NCBI RefSeq assembly: GCF_004027225.2
Contig: NC_044290.2
Location: 11,114,906-11,178,905 of the forward strand
DNA: 64,000 bases
Reading direction: 5' to 3'
Origin: Strigops habroptila
Lineage: Eukaryota > Chordata > Aves > Psittaciformes > Psittacidae
In this document: piece by piece, positions 1-9,648 of the stretch
Position numbering within the stretch: the first letter of the stretch is position 1
How the letters are laid out: every line of letters starts with the position of its first letter
The notes under the pieces: generated by a model
What the model was told of the DNA's origin: nothing
Database searches by the model: none
The model's input: the letters and a program-made list of their open reading frames with translations, nothing else
Translations under genes and position numbers: made by a program

Positions 1-1810
1 GGAGGGAGAAAAATGACTGAGCTCAGTAAGTCCTGTCCATTTATGTGCTTAGTCTGTATTTTCTTTCTCTAAAAAAACAGAGATGAAGAAATGCTGGAAG
101 CAGGCATGTGCTGTTGGTGTTGGCTCTCTCCTTTATCTTGTTGTATTGTGTTCCCCTCACAGGGGCTGCTTTAGGACCAGCAGAGGTTTCTAAGTGGGCA
201 GTGAAGCGAGCGCTCGGTGGCTCCAGGTTATCCTCTGGGTTTGTGGCTGCTCCTCTGTGGAGCTCGCAGTGGCTGGATGGTGACAAGAGGTCTCACACTT
301 CTTCCTCTTCAGTTTGCTCTCACACTCCAGTACGTTGACATTAAAGCCTCATACACCAACCTGATGCAGACTTTGCCCTTTTGGGACTTCCATGAGTGCC
401 CTTTCCTACCTGAGCAGGATGAGACCACACCTGAGCCTGGCAGCAGTGGGATCACCACAGGGACAAATATTTCCTATCACATCAATCCTTCTGAGGTCAC
501 ATCCACTTTCTATGTTCTTCTATATTCCCTTTGCTTCATGGGATGGCCACAATTTAAAATCACTTCTCAACAGCAGGGCTTGATGTCTGTTGTCCTTCCA
601 TGGGATATTTCAAGATCTCCAATGATTTTCCCTATTTTCATTCACTTTTATTGATCCTTAATTCATTTTCTTTGCGTTCAATTCTGCTCCAGTTTTCCGC
701 ATCTTTCTTTCACTTCCTTCCACGTTCATTTCTCTCACTCCCCTCTCACAGATGCCACTTAAAGTGAGGAGCAAACAGATTAAAATAAAGTCCCTTTTTT
801 TTTCCCAAGGAAGGAAGTGCCCATTTAATATCCCATATGCCCATCAAAGCTGATGGAGAGGCAAAGCATGACAGGCATATTCTGCGATTTAAACCTCCTG
901 GGTATTGGCAGGAGAATAAATCTTGTGTCTGACATAAGAGGACATCAGGAACCAGGGAAATTAACCTGAAGCTTTTGGAAAGGGTCCACTTAGCTGTCAG
1001 TCAGAAGGAGATAAACTTTACATGAAATAGGACCTTCCGAAGTCATTAGTTATCCACTTCTGCCAGAACCGCTGACACACAGCTCTGGAGGAAAGCAACG
1101 AGAGGCAGCCAAAGAGAACAGAAAACAAACGTGAATGGCAATATGTCTCTTCAGAAAGTGCCTAGTACAAATGTGGGAACACTTCCTGGTCTGAGTAAAA
1201 TGGGTCTTAAAAAGACTCATGTACAAATAGTATCAATCCACAGGAAAACCTTCGTGCCTGGAAGTCCTGAAAACAAGATTAGATCATCTCCAGGCAGATG
1301 GATGTAGCTCTAAGCAGGGGGAAAACAGTGAGTACCAGTTGTTCAATAATCTGTTTAAGCTACTCCAGGAAGATCTGTTGCTTAAGGGAAGAAGGCAAAA
1401 GAAGTAGGGGGGGACTGTGGGGAGAGGACATGGAGTGGTGATACTGTGATGTCAGACATACATCTGGTCTATACTAAATAAGCTACCGCAACCTCCCTAC
1501 TCTGCTCATACAAAATGTTCTTTAAACCCCTGTCCTTAAACCTTGCTGCCCTGGAAGATGCTCAGCTGGGTCCTCGTGCTGGATACCAGACAGCAGTTTG
1601 CATGTGGAATCTGTCGGCCACAACGTTGTCACTCTTTCAGCAGGGAAAGACACCCTCCCATGGACCCTGCTCCTCACCCGGGCTTCAGGGATCCAGTCCC
1701 TACCCAGCACAGAGATGTGAAGCACAAGGCTGAGGGATGCTGGTGCATAAAGGAACAGCCAGGGGAGTGGAGCTGCGCGTTTAACGCTTGCAGATAGCAG
1801 GGGAGGGCTG
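1..1810. other. Unique noncoding DNA
   Basis: No coding region could be supported here. A donor-like GTAAGT lies at 26-31 and a pyrimidine-plus-AAAAAAACAG acceptor-like site ends at 80, but no convincing exon joins them. A 36-codon ATG frame at 83-193 is too short to support. CpGs rise slightly at 1.48-1.8 kb without a clear element. The rest shows only short homopolymers, for example a run of T near 800 and of G near 1408. Confidence 0.6.
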
Positions 1811-1850
1811 AGGGAGTTACAGTGATTTACATCAGGTTCTGCCCCCTGAT
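1811..1850 (+). repeat. Fragment of an old interspersed repeat (sauropsid type)
   Basis: The stretch reads GAGTTACAGTGATTTACATC followed by AGG and TTCTGCCCC. This resembles a module I know as widespread in reptile genomes, of the form GAGTTACACTGATTTACACC, then AGCTGAGGATCTGGCCC. A second copy-like stretch is at 52413-52470 and a weaker one at 13994-14032. I do not assign a family name. The call rests on motif memory and should be tested with a repeat library. Confidence 0.45.
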
Positions 1851-2273
1851 ATTTTCCTTTGTTATAAATAACAAGCAGTAGTTAAAAGGTGACACAAAGG
1901 GCTCCTTAATCCTCACAGCACTCTTCCCATCCTGCCTAGATTCATTTGCTTCTGCGTTTCTCATGATAACCGCTCCAGGCAAAAGGCTTTATAATGCAGT
2001 CTATAAACTTCCACCCAGTGGAGCTCTGCCAGTGCCAACCAATGACCCAGCAGGCAGCGAGCGTGTGTGTCTGTGCTGACTCAGTGATCCAAGTCTGCTT
2101 TTAATTTCCTTTCTCTAGTTTTCCTTCATCCTGCAAGGAATAACTGTGAAGTAAATCAAATGGCCTATCTCCGCGGGCTGCCCCTTGGCTTGGCACAGGA
2201 CAACCAGGGGGAAGAGGCTGCCAACGCTGTGGCTGCCTGACAAAGTGGGTTCTGTTAGCACAGCGTAACTTAC
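1851..2273. other. Noncoding stretch with TATA-like and bZIP motifs
   Basis: Two TATA-like strings (TTTATAAT near 1988 and TCTATAAA near 2000) lie upstream of a strong bZIP site at 2074-2084. CpGs are more frequent from 2.17 kb onward, next to the exon candidate that starts at 2274. Nothing shows that transcription actually starts here. Confidence 0.3.
2074..2084 (+). promoter_or_regulatory. AP-1/MAF-type site TGCTGACTCAG
   Basis: The string TGCTGACTCAG contains a perfect AP-1 core (TGACTCA) with the TGC flank of a T-MARE half, so it could bind JUN/FOS or small/large MAF dimers. It lies about 70 bp after the TATA-like strings. A single short motif can arise by chance. Confidence 0.3.
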
Positions 2274-2408
2274 TGCAATAACAATCTGCTCCCAAAGCCA
2301 GCGGGGCTTTGCCTCTGCTATCATTCCCACAATGGCAGGGATCGCAGCCTCGCATTCCTGCTCCTCTGTGAAGCCAAAATTGGGAATCACTGAGACTCGT
2401 GGAAATTT
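2274..2408 (-). CDS. Candidate internal exon, product unknown
   Basis: On the minus strand a pyrimidine-rich acceptor (CTTTTATTCCCTCCAG) ends just above 2408, and a GTAAGT donor follows 2274, enclosing 135 nt. Frame 0 is fully open for 45 codons; it begins KFPRVSVIPNFGF and ends WLWEQIVIA, with a mixed, protein-like composition. A second frame is also open and Cys-rich; the third has a stop. The interval has several CpGs (CGA, GCG, CCCCG) in an otherwise CpG-poor area, as expected of conserved coding DNA. I recognise no family. Chance exon-like intervals of this length are expected several times in 64 kb, so this is a weak call. If real, the neighbouring exons are not evident and may lie outside the window. 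Confidence 0.2.
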
Positions 2409-3859
2409 CTGGAGGGAATAAAAGAGCTTTGGGGTGTTAGAGGGGTAATTCTCCGTGTAGAGAAGGTTTATATTTTATCTTCAGCCTGGCCAGGGAAGGG
2501 CAAGGGGAAGGCAGCAGTGCCGTGGAGATTGTGTGTGAGCATGAGGTGAGGGTGATGTGCCGGGTAGTTCTTGTAGCTAACACCCCGGGTGGGATTTGGG
2601 CATCGTGTTGCTGAAGGTGCACGTGAAACAGGAGACACACACGTCTCTGCTAACAGGCTGCTGAAGAGCAGGGTCCCTGGGTAAAGTCCAAATGTTATGA
2701 GCCAAATCTGGTATTGCCAACGTCTCCTTCCCAAACTTTATTTAGCATTCCTGTGCACCATCATGCTCCATCTCAGGGGTCCTTCACCTGCACTAACAAA
2801 CAGCTCCCTAGGTACCTCTTCTGGGAGACACAGTGAGCCAAACCCTGTGCTCCACACTCAAGCCAAAGGTCCAGCTATTGATAATGTGATTAACACAACA
2901 TTTGACCCACTGTTGGGAAGGGATTGGGAATATTCCAGTGAAAGGTGCTGTAAAAATGCAAAACATCATAGAAGTGATCAGGCCCAGCAAATGCAATGGC
3001 CATGAATGAAAGACAGCTCACTGCTGATGGATGTCATTGGAGCAGCCTCAAATGTTCATGATTTCTTTTCCCTTTGGCTGGAATCTGTTTCCCCATCCAA
3101 TTGCTACCCTAATTGTTGAAGAGACTTCAGGAAATGGCAAAGCCAGATCCTGAACCTGCCCTTGTGTCTAATGTCATCATGGGGAGTTTGATTATTATGG
3201 CTAATTCAACACATGTGTATGGTATATCTACAGAGAGTTGAACTTACGCTAATAGCAGAGGCTAAGTTCTCATCCTAAAAGCACTCCAGTATGCATGTAG
3301 GTAAATAGCTTATAGACAAGGTTCTATTAGAGATGATGCTCAGCATCATTTCTTGGTTTCCCAGCATGATGTATGGGTACACTCTGACTGTCTCTGTGAG
3401 TCCAACTCTTCACCCAAAAGCAAACACCACTAGCAGAAAACAGTGAGGTAGCAATATGAATGCTGAAAATTTAAATCAACTTTGATGATAGATGATGTTT
3501 TAGCATAAGGTAAAGTTTCCAGGAGAACTCTGGGTCCAGCGCCACTCCAAGCCTCTTGAAGAATTAAGATATAAAAGTATATATTCCTTTTCTGTATCTG
3601 TGTCTTTCCATGGGATTTCATTTGCTGCGTCTCTTCACACTGAAAACTGATGTCTGTCTTTTGTGGTGTTCTGCTGTGGAGAGGATGCACGGATGATCTC
3701 AAGTGGAAAGAAGATGATGACGAATTGTTTGAATGATCCCCAAGGTTATGAGGAAGACAATTGGAGGAGGGAGATGCTTAGTCTCTGCTCCAGTTGGGTC
3801 TGCCCTGTTTACATTGTGATCCTCAGAATAAGCTCTCATGGTGTAATATCTCCCCAAGC
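2409..3859. other. Unique noncoding DNA
   Basis: The open frames here, up to about 100 codons, have no recognisable family, no consistent splice signals and composition typical of chance frames. A few words near 3147-3165 (CCAGATCCTGAACCTGCCC) weakly resemble old reptile repeat modules but are too short to call. Confidence 0.6.
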
Positions 3860-4060
3860 CACAATAGCATTCTAATAATGTAATTTATAGCCCTGTTTGT
3901 TTTCATGTATGGTTTAACAGACCAGCTGGCAATTAGGCCCTAATTATGCTGTTATGCAAAGTAGTTCCATTTATTTTTATAACATGGGCTGCAACATAAG
4001 CTGTATTTGTTTTTAATTGTGAAATTAACCATGGCAACATCCAGTACTGATCCATGTGTC
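3860..4060. promoter_or_regulatory. Candidate conserved noncoding element with TAAT, octamer-like and RFX motifs
   Basis: About 200 bp holds at least six TAAT/ATTA homeodomain cores, an octamer-like ATGCAAAG at 3954-3961, and an X-box-like TTAACCATGGCAAC at 4025-4038 that fits the RFX consensus closely. Such clustering is typical of developmental enhancers. It also occurs by chance in AT-rich DNA, so conservation across amniotes is the deciding test. Confidence 0.35.
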
Positions 4061-5859
4061 ACAGCTGGGAATGCTGCTCAGCTTGGCCGAGTAAGGTGCA
4101 AAAGAGCTGGATAGGTGACAGCACTCAGATTCCCCACTCACATCCAAAGAGGGGAGTCTAACACAAATGCTTGGTATTTACCATGGATCCAGCATCAGTC
4201 CCTTGGTGTTGCTCCTTGTCTTCCTTTTCCCTGTGTAATTCCTCACGAGAAGAAACCAAACCGTGTCATTCCATGATAGCACGAGGCTCTACCAGTGCCT
4301 TCTCCCTAGAGGAGATGGATGCACAAGACAGCTCAGAAGGTCTCTCTTCTTCCTTCATCCTCCATCAGCCACATCTCCTCTTGGGATTCCACTTTTCCAG
4401 TTACCTTCAGTCCTGATTTCTCCATTAGCTTTCATTTTGCTCTGGGTTTTGCCACATTCATATGATGCAAAGGGGTTTTTTCCCCTCGTTTCCAAAACCC
4501 AAGTCTGAGAATTCCCTCAGGTCTCCAGCTGTAGGTGGTTGTTGTCTTCCCAGCTCTGTGCTTGCCAAAAGCACACACACTCATGTAAGGGGAGAGCTTA
4601 GGCTTTGTGATCACAAATATGTCTGTCAGAGATAGGGTGTGACTTGCATATGGCTCCAAATGTTTAAATCTGTATTGGCCAGAAGACATTGGGTCTGCAA
4701 AACAAGAAACATCATAAATCACAAGACTAAGAGGGTTGCAAATAGCAGGAGAAAGTACAACTGCCTTGCTTTTACATAGCTGTCTTCACCCGTTGCACTT
4801 TTTCGCAGAATGGCTTGTCTTATCTTCCTAGACAGGGACCAAACGGACATGAGTTCAGCTTTTGGCATAGCCACAGGCCTCTTGAATGATCTCAGCCAGT
4901 TACTGAGCGGGCTGCTCTTGAAATCTGCTCCTGCAAAGGAGAGATACGGTCTCTCCTTCCCCTTTCCCATCCCACATCTGCTTGGATTGTCCTTTCACTG
5001 TGAGAAGGCGGTGTCTTGCAAGTGTCTGCACATCTGGTGTCCCTGAGCAGTGTTAGGGGGAATCTGGTGCTTGCAGTTACCTGGGATTTTAGGCAGTGGG
5101 GTATCTTCTCCTGCTCTGAAGTAAGCAATAATGAAATCAGGTCATCTAATGTACTAGCTCAAAATACAGCTACTGCTAAGGCCTCTGTTGTCTTTTCCCA
5201 AGGCCCGTATTCCAAACAACAATACCAGGATAAATCACTCCAGGATTGTTATTTTTATCTAGTGCATTGGGAAACTGATGTACAAAGGTTGACTTGTTCC
5301 CTCCAACTGAGCACATCGGTTGCAAAGTTCGGGATGGAAACTTGGTGTCCTGCCTCCTCCCCAGCTCTATCTGCTGAACCAAAAACGATAGAGGAAGAAA
5401 AAGGAGCTTCCAACCCCAGAGTGCAAGTGAAAATATGGAAAAATGAGTAAATATTTTCTCAGAATTGGCTTTTAGAACCCAAAAAGAAATCAAATCCTTT
5501 CAAGTTTAGCACCAGTGATGGTCGTACATCCTCGCGCTTTCTTTTTGTTTGTTTGCCCAGAACCAGCCTGTCAATCCCGAATGGAAATAACTGGAGACGT
5601 GTGTGAATTAACACACACGCACACAAGAATGCAGACAGCAAGAAGAAGTCATTCCACAGTCTAGCCTTGTTAAAGAATACAGTCAGTTTCCAGCGGCAAA
5701 CCTTCCCCCCTCAGTCTCTAGCCAGAGGAATTTCTTTCACCTCCTCAGAAGCTGCTTATTAAAGCTGGGCTGGTGCTGGTTCCCAGGTAATAGAACAGCA
5801 GCAAAGCTTAACTAATCTCTATTTTTACTGCAGTAATTAAACCGTGCACTTGCTAATAA
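4061..5859. other. Unique noncoding DNA
   Basis: No gene is supported. A good minus-strand acceptor (CTCTCCTTTGCAG) lies near 4938, and the frame after it is open for about 70 codons (begins ADFKSSPLSNW), but no matching donor or family is seen. A 144-codon plus frame at 5016-5450 starts with TTG and looks like a chance frame. A short CA-rich tract lies at 5610-5626. Confidence 0.55.
5610..5626. repeat. Short imperfect (CA)n tract
   Basis: The tract reads AACACACACGCACACAAG. It has seven or so CA units with one CG interruption and is too short to be strongly polymorphic. Confidence 0.7.
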
Positions 5860-6005
5860 AAAGGTAACACTTTAAATTAAGGCCCCATTTCTAAATGCTG
5901 TATTAATATTTATGAAATGATTACTGCATACAGCCACATTCTTGAAGGACTTATTAGAACGCGTGTTATAAAACTCAATTGTAATAAACCCTTAATGGTT
6001 ATGCT
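5860..6005 (+). mobile_element. Probable ancient DNA-transposon remnant, possibly exapted
   Basis: The segment opens with GGTAACACTTTAAATTAAGG, which matches a terminal motif of the form GGTAACACTTTA...TTAAGG known from old nonautonomous DNA transposons in fish and other vertebrates. AT-rich internal sequence follows, ending near CCCTTAATGG. I see no clean matching inverted terminus, so the copy is truncated or badly decayed. Its good preservation against neutral surroundings would be consistent with exaptation as a regulatory element. The assignment rests on motif memory only. Confidence 0.4.
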
Positions 6006-8639
6006 CTGGCGAGCTGCAATTTTTCAACCCTACAAGTGGCGTCTTCTTAAAATGGGAGGAAAATGCTCTTCCCTCCCCTAAAGCCCCCCCAAAGTGTTGT
6101 CTCTCTGTGACTGTTGGTCCTGGCCCAAGTATTTCTGCTCAACCAACGATAAGATGGGTGGGATTTCACTGCTGGGGTATCTCTGGTGCTCTCCAGCCGC
6201 TTTGGAAAGGTCTGGAATGTCCTGTGGAATCATAGGGATTGTATGACCTCCTAAATTACATCTGCCACCCCACACACACATTTGGGTTACCTCAGGGCAC
6301 TCAAAGAGAGATAGACTCTGTGATTCGGCAACTGAATCCTGCCCTCAGCATCTTGGCTGAGTTGGGTGGCTAGGCTCCTTCCAGAGTCAGTAGAGATGGG
6401 ATTGCTAGTGATAATTTATTCCTTGTCTCCAAGGCATTTTGACATCTGTTTGGAAACTCCTTCTGATCTGGAACTTCACTGAGTTCGTAGCTTCAAGGAG
6501 CACTTGCAGAGGGAACAGGGTGAGGTCACTCATGAAAAAACTCAGACTTCCAGCACCATGATCACTTCGTGAGCCGGTAGATCCAGAAGAGAGAGTTCAG
6601 TGTTCTGGGAGCAACAGGGAAAGCACTTAAATAGATTATTTTCTTCCTAAAGGAATACATCATAGTGCCAAGATACCCTTGATGCTCGTTTTTAGGCTGC
6701 TTTGTGGTAAACTAGAGATCCAACTCTTCAACTCTTTCCCCCTGAGCTATTATTTTCAACTGGTAGCTTTTGCTCTGGAAGAAGTACTCATCCTATTTCA
6801 CCAACAGGCATTTTGCAAGGGACTGGACTTCAGGTGGTGATCTGCAGCAAAACCTTTTGTTGCTCTTTTATTTTCTACAATAGTAGTAGTTTGTGATGCA
6901 GTTTGTTTGCTCATGGCGTTGCTACCTCCTGCCTTTCCTTTCACTTCAGCCTCCTAGAAGGGCACACTTGAGGTCCCAAACTTACAAAGACTGGATGTCT
7001 ATGAAATGTTTTGAATCTTGAATAGCTCAGTGTAAGCCAGTGGGACTTCTCATGCATAAAAACACCTCCATGCAGAAGTGTTTGGCAGTTTGAAGCATGA
7101 TGAACCTCTTTCGAAACAGCTTCAGCACACCTCACAGACACCCTAAAAACTGGGATAAGCTCAGAGAGAAAAGCCATTTCTGTGAAGTAGCCTCTTGAAA
7201 CAAAGGCAACCTCCACCCCAAACATACATCATCTTCAAAGGCCAAAATGCAAAGAGTTTGTGCTCAAACTGACTTAAGCTGAAACTTCACGTTGATGGTC
7301 TAGTTACATAGCAACATTTGTTATGTATAATAACAGAATCCAAAATGACACAATAAAAAAAGAATTATCTGTGATTAGAACTAAACTATTGAAATGTCTC
7401 CAGCTAAAGCCAAAGTTTGGAAGGGAGGGGGAAAGAGGAGTTTATTATTTCAGTAGCTGCAGTGAAAATCCCCTCTGGGTGCTCTGCAAACCACCCTCTG
7501 CTCTTTGAAACCATCCCCCTCATTGACATGGTAATGGTCTTTGTTGAATTCAAAGACGATTACATCAGAAATGTGTGGCCTCTTGTGGGTTTTCCAGGGC
7601 TTATAAAGCACACAAATTATATGAAAATATTGGGTTGAAAAATTAGTAAGCCATAGGAGTTTGTGTTGTTTTAGCCACGCTTTACTGCAGGGAAGGAAAA
7701 CTGTGGCTCCTCCAGACCTTTGCCCAGTCTTTCAAAGCTACTTTCTTTATTATTTTTCTTTTCTGGTGGGCTCACTTCGGATATACAGCCTCTATTTTTA
7801 AAGGACTTTCATACTGGAGAAAGCTTTTCAACAGGCAGTGTATAAAGATCAGAGATCCTCTGAATTGCTCCAGTTCAGTTTTACTGTTTCTGCAGTATAA
7901 TCAAGCAGAAAGTTCTGCCTCACAACATTTTGTCAAATGAACACTCCAAAGAGGTTGCTGTCTTTATGGATTCTTGATTGTGAAATGGGAAATCATGATT
8001 GGAAATTATATTTAAAATATCTTTAAGAAATACTAGGTTCCTAGACTTAGTAGCACCACATCAGTGGTGCATCATACCCAAGATGGGAAAAGCACAGGTT
8101 CATTGCAGCCCCTATAAATCAAAACTAAATCACAGCTCACCCCATATGAGCTCGGCTGTCAGGACATCACCTGTGTGCCTGCAACATCTAACTGCCCATA
8201 TAGCTTGTGGTGCCAAAGACACTGGGTTCTGGCTTGTGAAATAAATAAATGAGGCTTGTGAAAAGGAAGGGCTGGGAGTAAAATGTATTTAATCTTCTCT
8301 AGGGAGCTCAGGTTCATGTATGTGCTGGTTCCAATGTAAAAAACAGTAGTTGTCCACTTGGATCAGGGAGGCTTGTTGATGTCTCCAGCAAGATAATATT
8401 TTGAATGGCTTATAGGTCATATTGTTAAGATCTAGAGGACCCCAAATAGATCAGTTGCTTTGTCTGTTCCAGTTTCCCACTGCCCGGCCAGGGAAGAGGG
8501 TTGGCTTTCATCTGGATCAGCTCACAGACCTGGCCGTGGTCCTGTGAGCAGCTGAGCTGACAGGAGCCAGTGGGACTGGAGGCAGAAATCAGGGCAGGAT
8601 CTTCCCTCTCAGCAGCAAAAGTCTTAGATCAGCTCAAGC
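6006..8639. other. Unique noncoding DNA
   Basis: No supported gene or repeat. A (CA)5 lies near 6272. The words AACTGAATCCTGCCCTCAGC at 6340-6359 faintly recall old reptile repeats. Open frames are all below 95 codons and unremarkable. Confidence 0.6.
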
Positions 8640-9190
8640 CCAACCATGAAATCATATCCTATGACTGAACAGATGTACTCATGGCAAGGACGTGTTCCCA
8701 AACGGCACAAGTAACATTTCCAAAGTACGCAAGGCAACTTAGGAGCTCAAGTGTCATCATCCTCCAGAGTAGCTGGCGTTGCCAAACACCAAAATCATTT
8801 GGACCTTTGCACTTGAGGGGGACAGATGAGCTGCAGCGAGCTCGTCTAGAGCTGCTGATGCAGGGGCTGTCCCCCAAACAACTGCAGCTAAAGGAGGATT
8901 TGCTTTCTCCTCCCTTCCCAGTGCAGCATGTTCAGGAGGACGCTGATTTCCTCTTGCAAGCCTTGCCACAAAGCAGTGACCTGCAGGCAAAACAGCAGAA
9001 CCAGGGGTAGGAAGAAAGACTCCCAAACCCAAACAAACAGTTGCTTGGGTTTGACGGGGGCCAGGGACAGCCCCATCACAGCAGAGGCAGCACAGGAGGC
9101 CAGGCTCGCTGCTGAGCACTTTGCATGATGAAACCACGGCCTCCACCTCGATGCTGCTGAGCTGCCAGGCTGCTGTTCAGGAGAGCAGCA
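8640..9190. other. Slightly CpG-enriched noncoding block with overlapping chance frames
   Basis: CpGs are more frequent than in the surroundings. Frames of 109 codons (plus, 8681-9010) and 129 codons (minus, 9146-8757) overlap on opposite strands. The plus frame has a Leu/Gln-rich C-terminal half. Neither has a recognisable domain, and their antisense overlap argues that base composition explains both. Confidence 0.4.
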
Positions 9191-9194
9191 GTGC

Positions 9195-9310
9195 CAGGAA
9201 TTAGCTATTCATATAGGGTTTATTTATAAACACTGCGTGTTCACCAGCGCCGGCTGCCGCAGACCTAATGGGACCTTTAGCTCTGCCTCTGTGTAAGGGG
9301 CAGATAAATT
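9195..9310. promoter_or_regulatory. Candidate regulatory block with forkhead-like palindrome
   Basis: GTTTATTTATAAAC at 9218-9231 is a near-palindrome combining forkhead-like (ATAAAC) halves. A short CpG-bearing stretch (CACCAGCGCCGGCTGCCGC) follows directly. The switch from AT-rich motif to CpG-rich core is typical of conserved elements but is not proof. Confidence 0.3.
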
Positions 9311-9334
9311 TAGAAGTGAGATAGTCTGTTTTGA

Positions 9335-9560
9335 CTACCAATTAGGTGGGTCTGAAGACAGGAGGAGACAGAGGGGAGATGATTTTTCCCTCGGTGGCTG
9401 CTTGGCACTCTCAGGTTGGCCTACGCACGCATGATTAATTGCCCCATCATTCAAGTAGCTCTTTTTATTCTGGCCACTCACAATATTATTATTATGAGCT
9501 ACTGTTTTTCCAAAGCCAATTATTGTAGGATTAAAACACAGCAACTGCCCTTGTGTGTGT
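9335..9560. promoter_or_regulatory. Candidate conserved noncoding element, homeodomain-rich
   Basis: The block contains TGATTAATTG at 9432-9441, an NKX-like TCAAGTAG at 9451-9458, several ATTATT cores near 9483-9495, and an OTX/PITX-like GGATTAAA at 9528-9535. The density of homeodomain cores suggests a developmental enhancer; the evidence is motif clustering alone. Confidence 0.3.
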
Positions 9561-9605
9561 GTAAATGCATAAATAAGGAACCAGTAATCAAATAAAAGAA
9601 ATAAA

Positions 9606-9648
9606 TTTCTTTTTTTCTTTCCTTCTTTTTTTTCCCCTCTCTCCTTTC
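9606..9648. repeat. 43-nt uninterrupted pyrimidine tract
   Basis: Every base from 9606 to 9648 on the plus strand is C or T. Such tracts can form triplex DNA or act as polypyrimidine signals, but no AG acceptor follows closely enough to define an exon. Confidence 0.8.

Noticed and set aside
83..193. 36-codon ATG frame with a hydrophobic signal-like N-terminus after an acceptor-like site
   Set aside because: Too short, with no donor or promoter context and no recognisable product. Such frames are expected by chance.
108..338. 76-codon frame that looks like a secreted protein start
   Set aside because: It begins with GTG, not ATG, and its hydrophobic start is a frame-shifted shadow of the same DNA.
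8681..9146. Opposed plus and minus frames of 109 and 129 codons
   Set aside because: Mutual antisense overlap in slightly GC-rich DNA explains both; no domain or splice support.
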